Position numbers and translations under genes: made by a program | Assembly: GCA_045596385.1 (NCBI GenBank) | Contig: JAZOCC010000004.1 | Location: 1 to 64,000 of the forward strand | Length of the DNA stretch: 64,000 bases | Source: SIG307 sp045596385 | GTDB lineage: Bacteria > Bacillota > Clostridia > Lachnospirales > Lachnospiraceae | Reading direction: 5' to 3' | Shown: positions 52,360 to 61,235 of the stretch, one piece after another | Position numbering within the stretch: the stretch's first letter is position 1 | Layout: each line of letters starts with the position of its first letter | The notes under the pieces: model-generated | Told to the model about the DNA's origin: nothing | Database searches by the model: none | Seen by the model: the letters and a program-made list of their open reading frames with translations, nothing else

Positions 52360-53484
52360 ATGAGTGTAGATGTAAGTAAGCTGCCGAAGCTTGGCTTCGG
52401 ATTGATGCGTTTGCCGGAGAAGGATGGGGAGATTGATCTGACCCGTGTGTGTGATATGGTAGATGCTTATATGAAGAACGGAATGAATTATTTTGATACC
52501 GCCTATGTATATCACGGAGGCAAGTCTGAGGTGGCCGCAAGGGAAGCAATTGTAAAGCGTTATCCGCGCGATTCCTTTTATCTTGCAACGAAGCTTCCTG
52601 CTTGGGAGGTACATAGCTTTGAAGACAGGGATAAGGTATTCGATATCCAGTGTGAGCGCGCCGGCGTAGATTATTTTGATTTTTACTTGCTTCACAGTGT
52701 GGAAGACGGCGGTAATTACGACAAGTATGTGGAGTTTGATTGTTTTAATTGGGCGATTGAGAAGAAGAAGCAGGGAAAGATTAAGCATTTCGGATTTTCC
52801 TTCCACGGAACTCCGGCCCTCTTGGAGAAGATTGTGGATGAGCATCCGGAGGTGGAGTTCGTACAGATTCAGTTAAACTATGTAGATTGGGACAATCCGA
52901 TTGTGCATTCCGGTAAGCTGTATGAGATTTTAAAGAAGCGTAATATTCCGATGATTATTATGGAACCGGTAAAGGGTGGCCTGCTTGCGAAGATGGATGA
53001 GGAGCAGGAGGCAGTGTTTAAGGCGGAAAACAGTGAAGCATCCGTTGCATCCTGGGCCTTCCGTTTTGTAGGTTCCTTAGACGGTGTGGCAACGATCTTA
53101 AGCGGTATGTCCACGGAAGAACAGATGCAGGATAACATCAATACCTTTGCGGATTTTAAGCCGCTTAACGAGAAGGAACAGGCGGCGGTTGCCAAGGTGG
53201 TGGAAATGATGCACAGTATGCCGCTGATTCCGTGTACCTCTTGTCGGTATTGCGTGGATGGATGTCCGTCCGGTATTCTGATTCCGGATGTATTCCGGGC
53301 TTTAAATACGAAGCGCAGATATCCGAAGAACGACAATCGTCCGCATTTCTTCTATAACGGTCTGGTAGGCAGAAGCGGCCGTGCGGGAGATTGTATCGGT
53401 TGCGGTCAGTGTGAAAGTGTATGTCCGCAGCATCTGAATATTATCGAGCTTTTGCAGGAAGCAAGCGAAAAGCTGGATAAGTAA
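52360..53484 (+). CDS. aldo/keto reductase with C-terminal ferredoxin domain (2)
   Basis: 374 residues from ATG 52360 (GAGGAGG upstream). Tetrad in YFDTAYVYHGGKSE, LATKLP and YLLHSV. C-terminal clusters CTSCRYCVDGCPSGILIP and CIGCGQCESVCPQHLNI. Same architecture as the protein at 43906, with clear similarity throughout (WVMEPVRGGKLAKL there, IIMEPVKGGLLAKM here). A terminator follows. Confidence 0.9.
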   Translation: MSVDVSKLPKLGFGLMRLPEKDGEIDLTRVCDMVDAYMKNGMNYFDTAYVYHGGKSEVAAREAIVKRYPRDSFYLATKLPAWEVHSFEDRDKVFDIQCERAGVDYFDFYLLHSVEDGGNYDKYVEFDCFNWAIEKKKQGKIKHFGFSFHGTPALLEKIVDEHPEVEFVQIQLNYVDWDNPIVHSGKLYEILKKRNIPMIIMEPVKGGLLAKMDEEQEAVFKAENSEASVASWAFRFVGSLDGVATILSGMSTEEQMQDNINTFADFKPLNEKEQAAVAKVVEMMHSMPLIPCTSCRYCVDGCPSGILIPDVFRALNTKRRYPKNDNRPHFFYNGLVGRSGRAGDCIGCGQCESVCPQHLNIIELLQEASEKLDK

Positions 53485-53550
53485 AATAATGTACCGTAAC
53501 GGTGCAAGATCATCCGGAAGATGCGGATGACGGGAAATAAGAAAAGAGAG

Positions 53551-53593
53551 AAGCCTGAGAAACGGTAGATGCCGGGTCTCAGGCTTGTTTTTA
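53551..53593 (+). terminator. intrinsic terminator
   Basis: AAGCCTGAGA (53551–53560) and TCTCAGGCTT (53577–53586), then GTTTTTA. Confidence 0.88.
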
Positions 53594-53595
53594 CT

Positions 53596-54132
53596 TTATA
53601 GGAAATCATCCTCGCTGTTGTCGGCTTTGTAGGACCGGGCCGGCATTGCTTCGGTATTTTTTGTGATAACGCCGCAGGCAATTTTATCACCGGCATTTCC
53701 GGACGGCTGTGTCATAAAGTCATCCGGATTTTTGTGGATAACAACCGAACGGTTTAAAATCATCGGCAGGGACAGAAAATTGTCGTAGATTACGGTCCAC
53801 ACGTACCCGTCATTGGAAAGAAGGGGAGGCAGGTCGCCGGCATGCTCCGGGTGAGGGGCATTATCCGGATTGTAATGAGCTCCGGCGTTTTCAAAATTCC
53901 GGCTACAGTTTCCCGTTTCATGAATATGAAATGCAAAAAAGGCTGGAGCATCCTCGTTCCTTCCGTCCGGTAAATCGGATATTTCCGCAGCAATTAAAAT
54001 GCCGGATTCCGGCAAACCGTAAAATTTTACAATACCGTTGATGTCGGGATACAGACGGTTCCCCTTAAGGACCGCAACAGCGTCCGGGGCACTACCGGAA
54101 AGAAGGGAGAGAAAATAATTTCTGGTATCCAT
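53596..54132 (-). CDS. Cu/Zn superoxide dismutase family protein, no signal peptide
   Basis: 178 residues from ATG 54132 (TGAGGTC upstream). SOD ligands are all present: FHIH with H69 and H71, H86 in AGAHYNP (bridging), H94, H97 and D100 in PHPEHAGD, and H133 in VVIHKNPDD; cysteines 76 and 153 match the disulfide. GNAGDKIACGVI is the classic C-terminal motif. Bacterial SodC is usually exported; here no signal is seen, so it would lie in the cytoplasm, which is odd for an anaerobe. Copper loading is uncertain. Confidence 0.9.
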   Translation of the reverse strand: MDTRNYFLSLLSGSAPDAVAVLKGNRLYPDINGIVKFYGLPESGILIAAEISDLPDGRNEDAPAFFAFHIHETGNCSRNFENAGAHYNPDNAPHPEHAGDLPPLLSNDGYVWTVIYDNFLSLPMILNRSVVIHKNPDDFMTQPSGNAGDKIACGVITKNTEAMPARSYKADNSEDDFL

Positions 54133-54183
54133 GGCAGACCTCAAAACAGTCTTTTGGCCAGTATACGCAGAAATGGGGAATGC

Positions 54184-54225
54184 GTGCATACCTGAAACAA
54201 AGGATGGCTTGAGTCAGGTATGCAC
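54184..54225. repeat. 12-bp perfect inverted repeat in the SOD promoter region
   Basis: GTGCATACCTGA (54184–54195) and TCAGGTATGCAC (54214–54225) are perfect complements 18 bp apart. It lies 52 bp upstream of the SOD start and just before the LexA-like sites of the divergent repair operon. No T-run follows, so an operator is more likely than a terminator. Confidence 0.6.
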
Positions 54226-54238
54226 ACAAAAAGACAAT

Positions 54239-54290
54239 CGAACAAATATTCATATTTGCACTTGAAAATCGAACAAATGTATGATATAAT
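54239..54290 (+). promoter_or_regulatory. promoter with two LexA-like (SOS) boxes
   Basis: TTGAAA (54262–54267), 17-bp spacer, TATAAT (54285–54290). CGAACAAATATTC (54239–54251) and CGAACAAATGTAT (54270–54282) fit the Gram-positive LexA box GAAC-N4-GTTC with one or two mismatches; the second lies between -35 and -10, and they are 31 bp apart (three helical turns). Confidence 0.7.
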
Positions 54291-54370
54291 GTGAGTATCA
54301 GAAAGCACGTATGGCAACATACATATGTCAGTGGATCGGAATAAGAACAGAGGCAGGAGGAGCGGTGACC

Positions 54371-55960
54371 ATGGTATTGGAAGAAGGGTTATCCATAGAG
54401 AAGAAGCTGGAGATATTATCCGATGCGGCGAAATACGATGTGGCCTGTACCTCCAGCGGAATGCAGAGAGAGGGAAAGCAGGGGGAGCTGGGTAATTCGG
54501 TGGCCGCCGGTATTTGTCATTCCTTTTCGGCGGACGGACGATGCATTTCATTGTTGAAGGTGTTGTTTACCAATGAGTGTATTTTCGATTGTAAGTATTG
54601 CATCAACCGTTCGTCCAACGATGTGCCGCGGGCCAGCTTTACACCGAAGGAGCTTTGCGAGCTGACCATCGGTTTTTATAAGAGAAATTATATTGAGGGG
54701 CTCTTTTTGAGTTCGGGCATTTTACATACGCCGGATTATACCATGGAGCTGATCTGCCAGACTCTCCGTATGCTCCGGGAGGAGTATCATTTTCGGGGAT
54801 ATATTCATTGTAAGGCCATTCCGGGGGCCAATCCGTTGTTAATTGAGTATGCGGGCTGGTATGCGGACCGTATGAGTGTGAATCTGGAGCTTCCGACCAA
54901 TGAAGGACTCAAACAGCTGGCGCCCCATAAGTCCCGGAAGAATATCTTAACCCCTATGCGTCAGATTCAGGCGGGGATTGCGGAGAGCAGACAGCTGTTG
55001 GGCTTTAAGGGAGGCAACTACGGAGCGTTCCATTTTACGAGGCAGGAGGCAGAGCGGGCCGGGATAGAGGAACGGTTTCGAAACGGGATTCTGACGGATG
55101 CGGCGGGAAAGGATGATAGTACAGGGAAGACGGGGTCTATGACAGGGCCGGCATGTAGAGAAGAACCTATGGTTTCGGGACGTCAGAAGGAGCGGAACTT
55201 CGGCAGGGATACCGGTTCTACAGTGAAGACTACGGGAGTAGAACAGACGGGACATGAGCTGCGATTGTCCCTTCTGGAATCTGTGGGCAGGCCTACCGGG
55301 CGCGGGTTTGCGGCGGCGGGTCAGAGTACTCAGATGATTATCGGTGCTACTCCGGAGACGGATTATCAGCTGGTATCCGTGGCGGAGGCGCTGTATCAAA
55401 AGTTCGATTTAAAGCGGGTGTTTTATTCTGCATTCGTAAAGGTGAACGACGACTCCTTGCTTCCGGATTTGCCCGGCGGTCCGCCCCTGCTTCGGGAGCA
55501 CCGGCTGTACCAGGCAGACTGGCTGCTGCGGTACTATGGGTTTGCGGCAGGAGAGCTTCTGACGGAGAAGCGTCCGAATTTTAATGCGGTATTGGATCCG
55601 AAGTGTGACTGGGCAGTACATCATATGGAGTTGTTTCCGGTGGAGGTGTTACAGGCGGACTATTTTCTGCTGCTTCGTGTACCGGGTATCGGTCCGAAGT
55701 CGGCAAAGCGTATTGTGGAGGCCAGAAAGGGTGGGAGCTTTTCTTTTGAGGCATTAAAGAAAATGGGCGTGGTGTTGAAACGTGCGCAGTATTTTATTAC
55801 CTGCGGTGGCAAGACACTGGGACGTTTGCACTTGGACGAGACTTATGTGACACAGAGTCTGATGCTTAACGAGAAGCTGCCGAAGAACTTAAAGGATGCG
55901 CTTTACGGGCGTCAGATGTCATTGTTTGAGCTTCCGGCTTTTACGGCGGAGGCAGGATAG
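54371..55960 (+). CDS. radical SAM DNA modification/repair protein (TIGR03916 type)
   Basis: 529 residues from ATG 54371 (GTG 54365 is a close alternative; GGAGGAGC upstream). Radical SAM motif CIFDCKYC (CxxxCxxC) in the N-terminal half binds [4Fe-4S]. The C-terminus has a helix-hairpin-helix (LLLRVPGIGPKSAKRIVEAR), a DNA-binding fold. Residues about 225–300 are a low-complexity, Thr/Gly-rich insertion. Family members pair with a TIGR03915 protein, as here (next gene 11 bp away). Two LexA-like boxes in the promoter fit SOS induction. Confidence 0.88.
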   Translation: MVLEEGLSIEKKLEILSDAAKYDVACTSSGMQREGKQGELGNSVAAGICHSFSADGRCISLLKVLFTNECIFDCKYCINRSSNDVPRASFTPKELCELTIGFYKRNYIEGLFLSSGILHTPDYTMELICQTLRMLREEYHFRGYIHCKAIPGANPLLIEYAGWYADRMSVNLELPTNEGLKQLAPHKSRKNILTPMRQIQAGIAESRQLLGFKGGNYGAFHFTRQEAERAGIEERFRNGILTDAAGKDDSTGKTGSMTGPACREEPMVSGRQKERNFGRDTGSTVKTTGVEQTGHELRLSLLESVGRPTGRGFAAAGQSTQMIIGATPETDYQLVSVAEALYQKFDLKRVFYSAFVKVNDDSLLPDLPGGPPLLREHRLYQADWLLRYYGFAAGELLTEKRPNFNAVLDPKCDWAVHHMELFPVEVLQADYFLLLRVPGIGPKSAKRIVEARKGGSFSFEALKKMGVVLKRAQYFITCGGKTLGRLHLDETYVTQSLMLNEKLPKNLKDALYGRQMSLFELPAFTAEAG

Positions 55961-55971
55961 GAGGTTTCTTT

Positions 55972-56748
55972 ATGGAGCAGAAGTATATTTATCGTTGTGA
56001 GGATAGTGTGGAGGGGATTTTATCAGGGATTTATGATGCCTGGGCGTCGGTGCACCGTCATGAAGAAAACCGGATTGAGGTTTGTATGAATGAGTGGGAG
56101 GTGCCGATGCTGTTTGCAGAGTATATCGATGTGGTGCCGGATGCCGAAAAGAGTGAGAAGGTACAGCGTTCGGTACGGCTTAGGGTTTCTGAGGAGGCTT
56201 ATGAGATGATGATGAAGGCGGTTCTTTCCGGTGACCCGGAAAAGGGCGAAGTGATTTACCGTTTCTTGATTTATGCATTCCGTGAGGGAGCGCGGGCCGG
56301 ACGCAGCTACGGGAATCCGTGGGTGATGCGGCTGTTTGAAACGGTGCGTAATTTTGACAATGAGTCCCATCACTTAAAGGGTTTTCTTCGATTTGACGAG
56401 CAGGAGAACGGTCTCTTGCTGGCCCGTTATGCGCCAAAGAACAATATTCTGGGAGATTTGATGGAGCATTTTTCGGACCGTATGAACGGTGAGAGTTTCA
56501 TGATATTTGATGAAAAGAGGCGGATTGCGGGGGTGCACCGACCGGGAATGCAGTGGTTTGTTTACCGGTTGAACGAGGACGAATACCGGGCATTTTCCGA
56601 AGGGTACACGGAGGAGGATACCTATGGTGCATTGTGGAAAATTTTCCATCGGAAGATTGCCATTGCAGAACGGGAAAATACTTCCCTCCAGAGAAATAAT
56701 CTCCCGCTCCGGTTCCGGCCGTATATGACGGAGTTCCGTCCCTCATAG
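55972..56748 (+). CDS. TIGR03915-type DNA repair protein (DUF4130)
   Basis: 258 residues. YIYRCEDSVEGILSGIYDAW at the N-terminus and the later GFLRFDEQENGLLLARYAP / DRMNGESFMIFDEKR segments fit the DUF4130 family, partner of the radical SAM protein upstream (in some species fused to uracil-DNA glycosylase). Start after AGGAGG. Biochemical role is unproven. Its stop overlaps the convergent yitT-like gene by 6 bp. Confidence 0.87.
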   Translation: MEQKYIYRCEDSVEGILSGIYDAWASVHRHEENRIEVCMNEWEVPMLFAEYIDVVPDAEKSEKVQRSVRLRVSEEAYEMMMKAVLSGDPEKGEVIYRFLIYAFREGARAGRSYGNPWVMRLFETVRNFDNESHHLKGFLRFDEQENGLLLARYAPKNNILGDLMEHFSDRMNGESFMIFDEKRRIAGVHRPGMQWFVYRLNEDEYRAFSEGYTEEDTYGALWKIFHRKIAIAERENTSLQRNNLPLRFRPYMTEFRPS

Positions 56749-57597
56749 TACCCGGAAGCCTTTGCCGTGGATTTCGTGAGCTTCCAGTAGGATGATAAAG
56801 GCTTCTCTATCATATTCCGTGACCTGTTGCAGGATGCGGTACATTTGTTTTGAGTTACTGACTACCATAACGGTTTCTTTTTCTTCCAAGCGGTAACCGC
56901 CCCGTGATTTCAAAATCGTGGAACCGCGGTTACTGCACTCCTCTATGATATTACTTATTTCTTTTCCTCGTTTTGTTACGATAAAGGCGAGCTTTCCTGC
57001 GTTGATTCCGTAGAATACCTTATCTATCATGTGGGCAAACAAATAGCTTACGAGCATGCCGTAGATGATGCCGTCGAAGTCCCGGAACAGCAGTCCACCC
57101 GTAAGAATGATTCCGATGTCGATGGAGAATGCTATGGTTCCGAGACGTAAATGGGGATTTATGCTTTTCAGCGCCATAATGAGAAAATCCGCACCGCCGG
57201 TGGAGGAGCCTCTGGTATAAATAATCGCATATCCGATACCGCCAAGGACTCCGGTGACAAGGGCTGCCAGTAAGCGTGAGCCTGTGTAGAACGGAAATAG
57301 TGGCGCCAGATAATCGATAAACAGCGAAGATACAATCATGCACCGAAAGGACTTGAGCAGAAAACTGCGGCCGATTCTTCGGTAACATAAAACAACTACC
57401 GGGAGATTCAACAGAATGGTGGAAAATCCTATGGGAATCTGAAAAAATCGGTTTAAGATAATGGCAATGCCGGAAAAACCGGTCATCGGAAACTCCGCAG
57501 CCAGGGCAAAATTACGGACAGCGACAGCGATTAAGATACTTCCTGTAATCTCGTACAAAAGGTCGGTGATTAGTACTGATATCTTTTTATGGGTCAT
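56743..57597 (-). CDS. YitT family membrane protein (DUF161 + DUF2179)
   Basis: 284 residues. About five membrane helices in the first 200 residues, with GFSGIAIILNRFF, GGIGYAIIYTRGSSTGGADF and NAGKLAFIVTKRG; the cytoplasmic C-terminal DUF2179 domain covers about 200–284 (GSTILKSRGGYRLEEKETVMVV). Function of YitT proteins is not established; likely transport or small-molecule sensing. Convergent with the repair operon (6-bp tail overlap) and divergent from the Rieske gene. Confidence 0.9.
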   Translation of the reverse strand: MTHKKISVLITDLLYEITGSILIAVAVRNFALAAEFPMTGFSGIAIILNRFFQIPIGFSTILLNLPVVVLCYRRIGRSFLLKSFRCMIVSSLFIDYLAPLFPFYTGSRLLAALVTGVLGGIGYAIIYTRGSSTGGADFLIMALKSINPHLRLGTIAFSIDIGIILTGGLLFRDFDGIIYGMLVSYLFAHMIDKVFYGINAGKLAFIVTKRGKEISNIIEECSNRGSTILKSRGGYRLEEKETVMVVSNSKQMYRILQQVTEYDREAFIILLEAHEIHGKGFRVL

Positions 57598-57729
57598 GGA
57601 ATGATATGTCCTCGTTTCTTGTTTTGTGAAGTTAATCTGATTAAGGATAGTGTTCCCGGAAATATCACATACTACTCCCAGGCTTGTAACAGAATAGATT
57701 ATTTGGAATGTGTAGAGCAGGAGGTAGTG

Positions 57730-59061
57730 ATGAAGTCGTTGTGGGAGCGGGAAGCAGAGTTACCGTCTTTTCCGAAGCTGGAAGGAGAAGAGAGGACGGA
57801 TGTACTGATTGTGGGAGGCGGGATGGCAGGTGTCTTGTGCGCCTGGTTTTTGCAAAAGCAGGGAGTGAGATATTGTCTGGTAGAAGCCGGGCGGGTTGCG
57901 TGCAGGGAAACGTGTCACACAACCGCAAAGATTACGGCGCAACACGGTTTGGTTTATCATGAAATAGCGGAACGTTACGGTCTTGCGGCAGCGGCACAAT
58001 ATTATCGTGCAAATCAGGCGGCAGTGGAGCAGTACCGTGAGTTATGCAAGGTGATAGACTGTGAATGGGAGGAAAAGGATAATTATGTCTACTCGGTAAT
58101 GAATCGGGAAAAGCTGGAGCGAGAGATGGGTGTGTTGGAACGTATCCGGGCAACGGCATCTTTTGCAGAGACATTAGCGCTTCCGTTCGGAACATGCGGT
58201 GCGGTGTGCTTTCCGAAACAGGCGCAGTTTCATCCGCTGAATTTTTTGAAAGAAATTGTTGCCGGACTGAAGATTTATGAAAGAACAAAGGTATTGAGTT
58301 TTGAAAATTATACCGGGCAGGGAAACTACCGGAAGGTGAAGCTCTCCGGAGAGGCAACCGTTTATGCAAAGAAAATTATTATAGCGACCCATTTTCCGAT
58401 GATAAATAAGCACGGGATGTATTTTGTGAAGTTGTATCAACACCGTTCTTATGTAACTGCGTTAATGAACGCACCTTGCTATCCGGGAATGTATGTGGAC
58501 GAGGATAAGGCGGGATTTTCTTTCCGGAATGCGGGAGAATATTTATTGTTTGGGGGAGGAGGACATCGTACCGGAAAGTCCGGAGGAGGCTTTACGGAGT
58601 TACAGAGAGAGGGGGGAGTTTTCTTCCCGGAAGCGGAGGAAATATGTCGCTGGGCAGCGCAGGATTGTATGAGCCTTGACGGGATTCCGTATATCGGAAG
58701 TTATTCAAAAGGGACGCGCGACCTTTATGTGGCAACCGGCTTTAATAAATGGGGAATGACATCTTCTATGGTGGCGGCCTCGGTGTTAGCGGACCTGGTA
58801 CAGGAAAAGAAGAATGAATATGAAACGTTGTTTTCTACGGCCAGGTCTATGTTTACAAAGCAATTGGCGGTTAATTTCGGAGAATCCGCTATGGGGCTTC
58901 TCTCTTTTTCTAAACCCCGTTGTCCTCATTTGGGATGCGTGCTTTATTGGAACCGGGAGGAGCATAGCTGGGATTGTCCCTGCCACGGATCGAGATTTGC
59001 GGAAAGCGGTACTGTATTGGAGAATCCTGCCAACGATGATTTGAAGAAAGTAAGGGATTGA
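57730..59061 (+). CDS. FAD-dependent oxidoreductase with C-terminal Rieske [2Fe-2S] domain
   Basis: 443 residues from ATG 57730 (GCAGGAGG upstream). N-terminal DAO-type FAD fold: TDVLIVGGGMAGVLCAWFL, then CRETCHTTAKITAQHG. The C-terminus has a Rieske domain: CPHLGCVLYW and CPCHGSRF. Same architecture as Bacillus YhfW. Oxidises an amine or alcohol with transfer through the iron–sulfur centre; substrate unknown. Confidence 0.9.
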   Translation: MKSLWEREAELPSFPKLEGEERTDVLIVGGGMAGVLCAWFLQKQGVRYCLVEAGRVACRETCHTTAKITAQHGLVYHEIAERYGLAAAAQYYRANQAAVEQYRELCKVIDCEWEEKDNYVYSVMNREKLEREMGVLERIRATASFAETLALPFGTCGAVCFPKQAQFHPLNFLKEIVAGLKIYERTKVLSFENYTGQGNYRKVKLSGEATVYAKKIIIATHFPMINKHGMYFVKLYQHRSYVTALMNAPCYPGMYVDEDKAGFSFRNAGEYLLFGGGGHRTGKSGGGFTELQREGGVFFPEAEEICRWAAQDCMSLDGIPYIGSYSKGTRDLYVATGFNKWGMTSSMVAASVLADLVQEKKNEYETLFSTARSMFTKQLAVNFGESAMGLLSFSKPRCPHLGCVLYWNREEHSWDCPCHGSRFAESGTVLENPANDDLKKVRD

Positions 59062-59169
59062 ATATGAATTTTTTAGCGTTCTTCATTGACGGAACCATCG
59101 CTTTTTGTTATACTGAATATATTACAAATATTGGTATGAACGTGAGTAAGATACGGAAAGGAGAACGCT

Positions 59170-59724
59170 ATGAGTGATAACAAAGCATTACTTTCTCAGG
59201 ATGAAATCGATGCATTGGTCAGTTTCCTGAAGAAGAAGGAAAAAGTCGGGAATGATGTTTTGGATCAGACCAGCATTGATCGGTTGGTAGAGATTTTGAA
59301 CGAGGCTAAGGCAAACGAAGAGGCAGTAGCCGGTTCCGGCCGTTTCTTCGGTAATTCCGTGCTTTCCGTGGAGAAGGATATTGCGGTTCAGAGAGGACAG
59401 TGCGTATTACTTTACGAAAAGGATAGTAAGGAATACGCCCACATTGTCTGTGAAAATGTTGTGACAGGAATGCGATATGAGATTACACCGGAATGTCTGA
59501 ATCAGTCTTGTCTTGTAGAGAGCACGGGAGAGAGCTGGGGCTATGCAATTATGCCGGTGTTATTTGACCTGGCGGCAATGAAGCTTCAGGTAAAGTATTC
59601 TGCGGATGTATTTTCAAAGGTGTGTCATGACTATGCGAAGCTTGTGTTCGGAAATGCAATGACAGATCTTCCGAATGTGTATCTTCCGACGGCGGCACGC
59701 ATACTGGATAATATGGACAAGTAA
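59170..59724 (+). CDS. protein with FliM/FliY-type N-terminal peptide, function unknown
   Basis: 184 residues after GGAGAACG. The N-terminal LLSQDEIDALVSFL (7–20) matches the CheY-P-binding segment found at the start of FliM and FliY (LSQEEIDALL). The rest (about 60–184; a VEKDIAVQRGQCVLLYEKD beta region and a helical C-terminus) is not a SpoA/FliN C-terminal domain that I recognise. Could be a phosphorylated-CheY binding or decoy protein in chemotaxis, fitting the two EAL proteins nearby. Alternatively the match is chance in a short motif. Confidence 0.6.
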   Translation: MSDNKALLSQDEIDALVSFLKKKEKVGNDVLDQTSIDRLVEILNEAKANEEAVAGSGRFFGNSVLSVEKDIAVQRGQCVLLYEKDSKEYAHIVCENVVTGMRYEITPECLNQSCLVESTGESWGYAIMPVLFDLAAMKLQVKYSADVFSKVCHDYAKLVFGNAMTDLPNVYLPTAARILDNMDK

Positions 59725-59834
59725 AAATAGGTATTGACGAATTTGTAAATAAGTGGTATAAATGCTAAATATAACTTCACAAAAGACATTTGTTTGTATG
59801 ATGAGAACATTTTTTGTGTAAGGAGGTTTGGCTT

Positions 59835-60059
59835 ATGAAAAACACTTTGATTCGTCTGAACAGTCCGGAGGCAGTACAGGAATTTGTAAATGCGGCTGTA
59901 AAATGTAGTTTTGATATTGATGCAAAACATAATCGTGTTATAGTAGATGCAAAGTCTTTTCTCGGAGTATTGGGATTGTCGGTGAATCCGATTTCCGTAT
60001 ATACACACGGTGAAGATGCTGCGTTCGAAAAAACGTTAGAGAAGTTTGCGGTTTGTTAG
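59835..60059 (+). CDS. HPr-like protein lacking the phosphorylatable histidine
   Basis: 74 residues from ATG 59835 (AAGGAGG upstream). The HPr fold pattern is visible: AVQEFVNAAVKCSFDI, then VDAKSFLGVLGLSV. The active-site GLHARPA with His-15 is missing (replaced by LNSPEAVQ), so it cannot act as a PTS phosphocarrier. Family proteins like this may be regulatory. Followed after 9 bp by tgt, so likely co-transcribed. Confidence 0.78.
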   Translation: MKNTLIRLNSPEAVQEFVNAAVKCSFDIDAKHNRVIVDAKSFLGVLGLSVNPISVYTHGEDAAFEKTLEKFAVC

Positions 60060-60068
60060 AGGAGCAAC

Positions 60069-61205
60069 ATGTATCGATTAATTTGTCGGGACGGAAATGC
60101 AAAGCGTGGTGAATTGATCACGGTTCACGGAACGGTGCAGACTCCGTTGTTTATGAATGTAGGTACGGCTGCCGCCATTAAGGGTGCCGTATCCACAATG
60201 GATTTGCAGGAAATCGGCACGCAGGTGCAGCTTTCCAATACGTATCATCTCCATGTCCGGCCGGGAGATAAGGTTGTGAAGCAGTTGGGAGGCCTTCATC
60301 GGTTTATGAATTGGGACAAACCGATTTTAACGGATTCCGGTGGCTTTCAGGTATTCTCATTGGCGGGACTTCGTAAGATTAAAGAAGAGGGAGTTTATTT
60401 TAACTCTCACGTGGATGGGCGAAAGATTTTTATGGGTCCGGAGGAGAGTATGCAGATTCAGTCGAATCTGGCCTCTACCATTGCCATGGCTTTTGATGAA
60501 TGTCCGCCACATCCGGCCACCAGAGAGTACATGGAGAATTCGGTAGCCCGGACGACACGTTGGCTGGAGCGCTGTAAGAAGGAGATGGCACGGTTGAATT
60601 CCTTGGAGGATACCATAAATCCGAAACAGATGTTGTTCGGTATTAACCAGGGAGGTACTTTTGCGGATATCCGTATCGAGCATGCAAAGAGGATTTCCGA
60701 GTTTGATTTGGATGGATATGCCTTGGGCGGTCTTGCGGTAGGCGAGTCTCACGAGGAGATGTATCGCATTTTGGAAGAGACGGTGCCGTATTTGCCGCTT
60801 GAGAAGCCGACCTATCTGATGGGTGTCGGCACACCGGCGAATATTTTAGAGGCGGTAGAGCGCGGCGTAGATTTCTTTGACTGTGTCTATCCGGCGCGGA
60901 ACGGACGCCACGGAAATGCATACACAAACCATGGAAAGATGACGCTGTTAAATGCGAAGTACGAGCTGGATGACCGGCCGCTGGATGCTACCTGTAGTTG
61001 TCCGACTTGTAAGCATTACAGCAGAGCTTATATCCGGCATTTGTTAAAGGCAAAGGAAATGTTGGGCCTTCGCCTTTTGGTAACACATAATTTATATTTC
61101 TACAACAAAATGATGGAAGAAATACGCGAAGCCATTGAGCAGAAGCGTTTTTCGGAGTATAAAGCGAAAAAGCTTGCGGGCTTTGAGCAAGGGGAAGAAG
61201 ATTAA
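60069..61205 (+). CDS. tgt: queuine/preQ1 tRNA-guanine transglycosylase
   Basis: 378 residues. Swaps guanine-34 in GUN-anticodon tRNAs (Tyr, His, Asn, Asp) for preQ1. TDSGGFQVFSL contains the key aspartate, PARNGRHGNAYT follows, and the zinc site is CSCPTC…H in the C-terminal third (CSCPTCKHYSRAYIRHL). Standard length. Followed 30 bp later by yajC. Confidence 0.95.
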   Translation: MYRLICRDGNAKRGELITVHGTVQTPLFMNVGTAAAIKGAVSTMDLQEIGTQVQLSNTYHLHVRPGDKVVKQLGGLHRFMNWDKPILTDSGGFQVFSLAGLRKIKEEGVYFNSHVDGRKIFMGPEESMQIQSNLASTIAMAFDECPPHPATREYMENSVARTTRWLERCKKEMARLNSLEDTINPKQMLFGINQGGTFADIRIEHAKRISEFDLDGYALGGLAVGESHEEMYRILEETVPYLPLEKPTYLMGVGTPANILEAVERGVDFFDCVYPARNGRHGNAYTNHGKMTLLNAKYELDDRPLDATCSCPTCKHYSRAYIRHLLKAKEMLGLRLLVTHNLYFYNKMMEEIREAIEQKRFSEYKAKKLAGFEQGEED

Positions 61206-61235
61206 TCGTGCGGAATGCACAAGAAGGAGGAAGTT

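Noticed and set aside
54184..54225. Inverted repeat as an intrinsic terminator
   Set aside because: No T-run on either strand, and it lies in a divergent promoter region.
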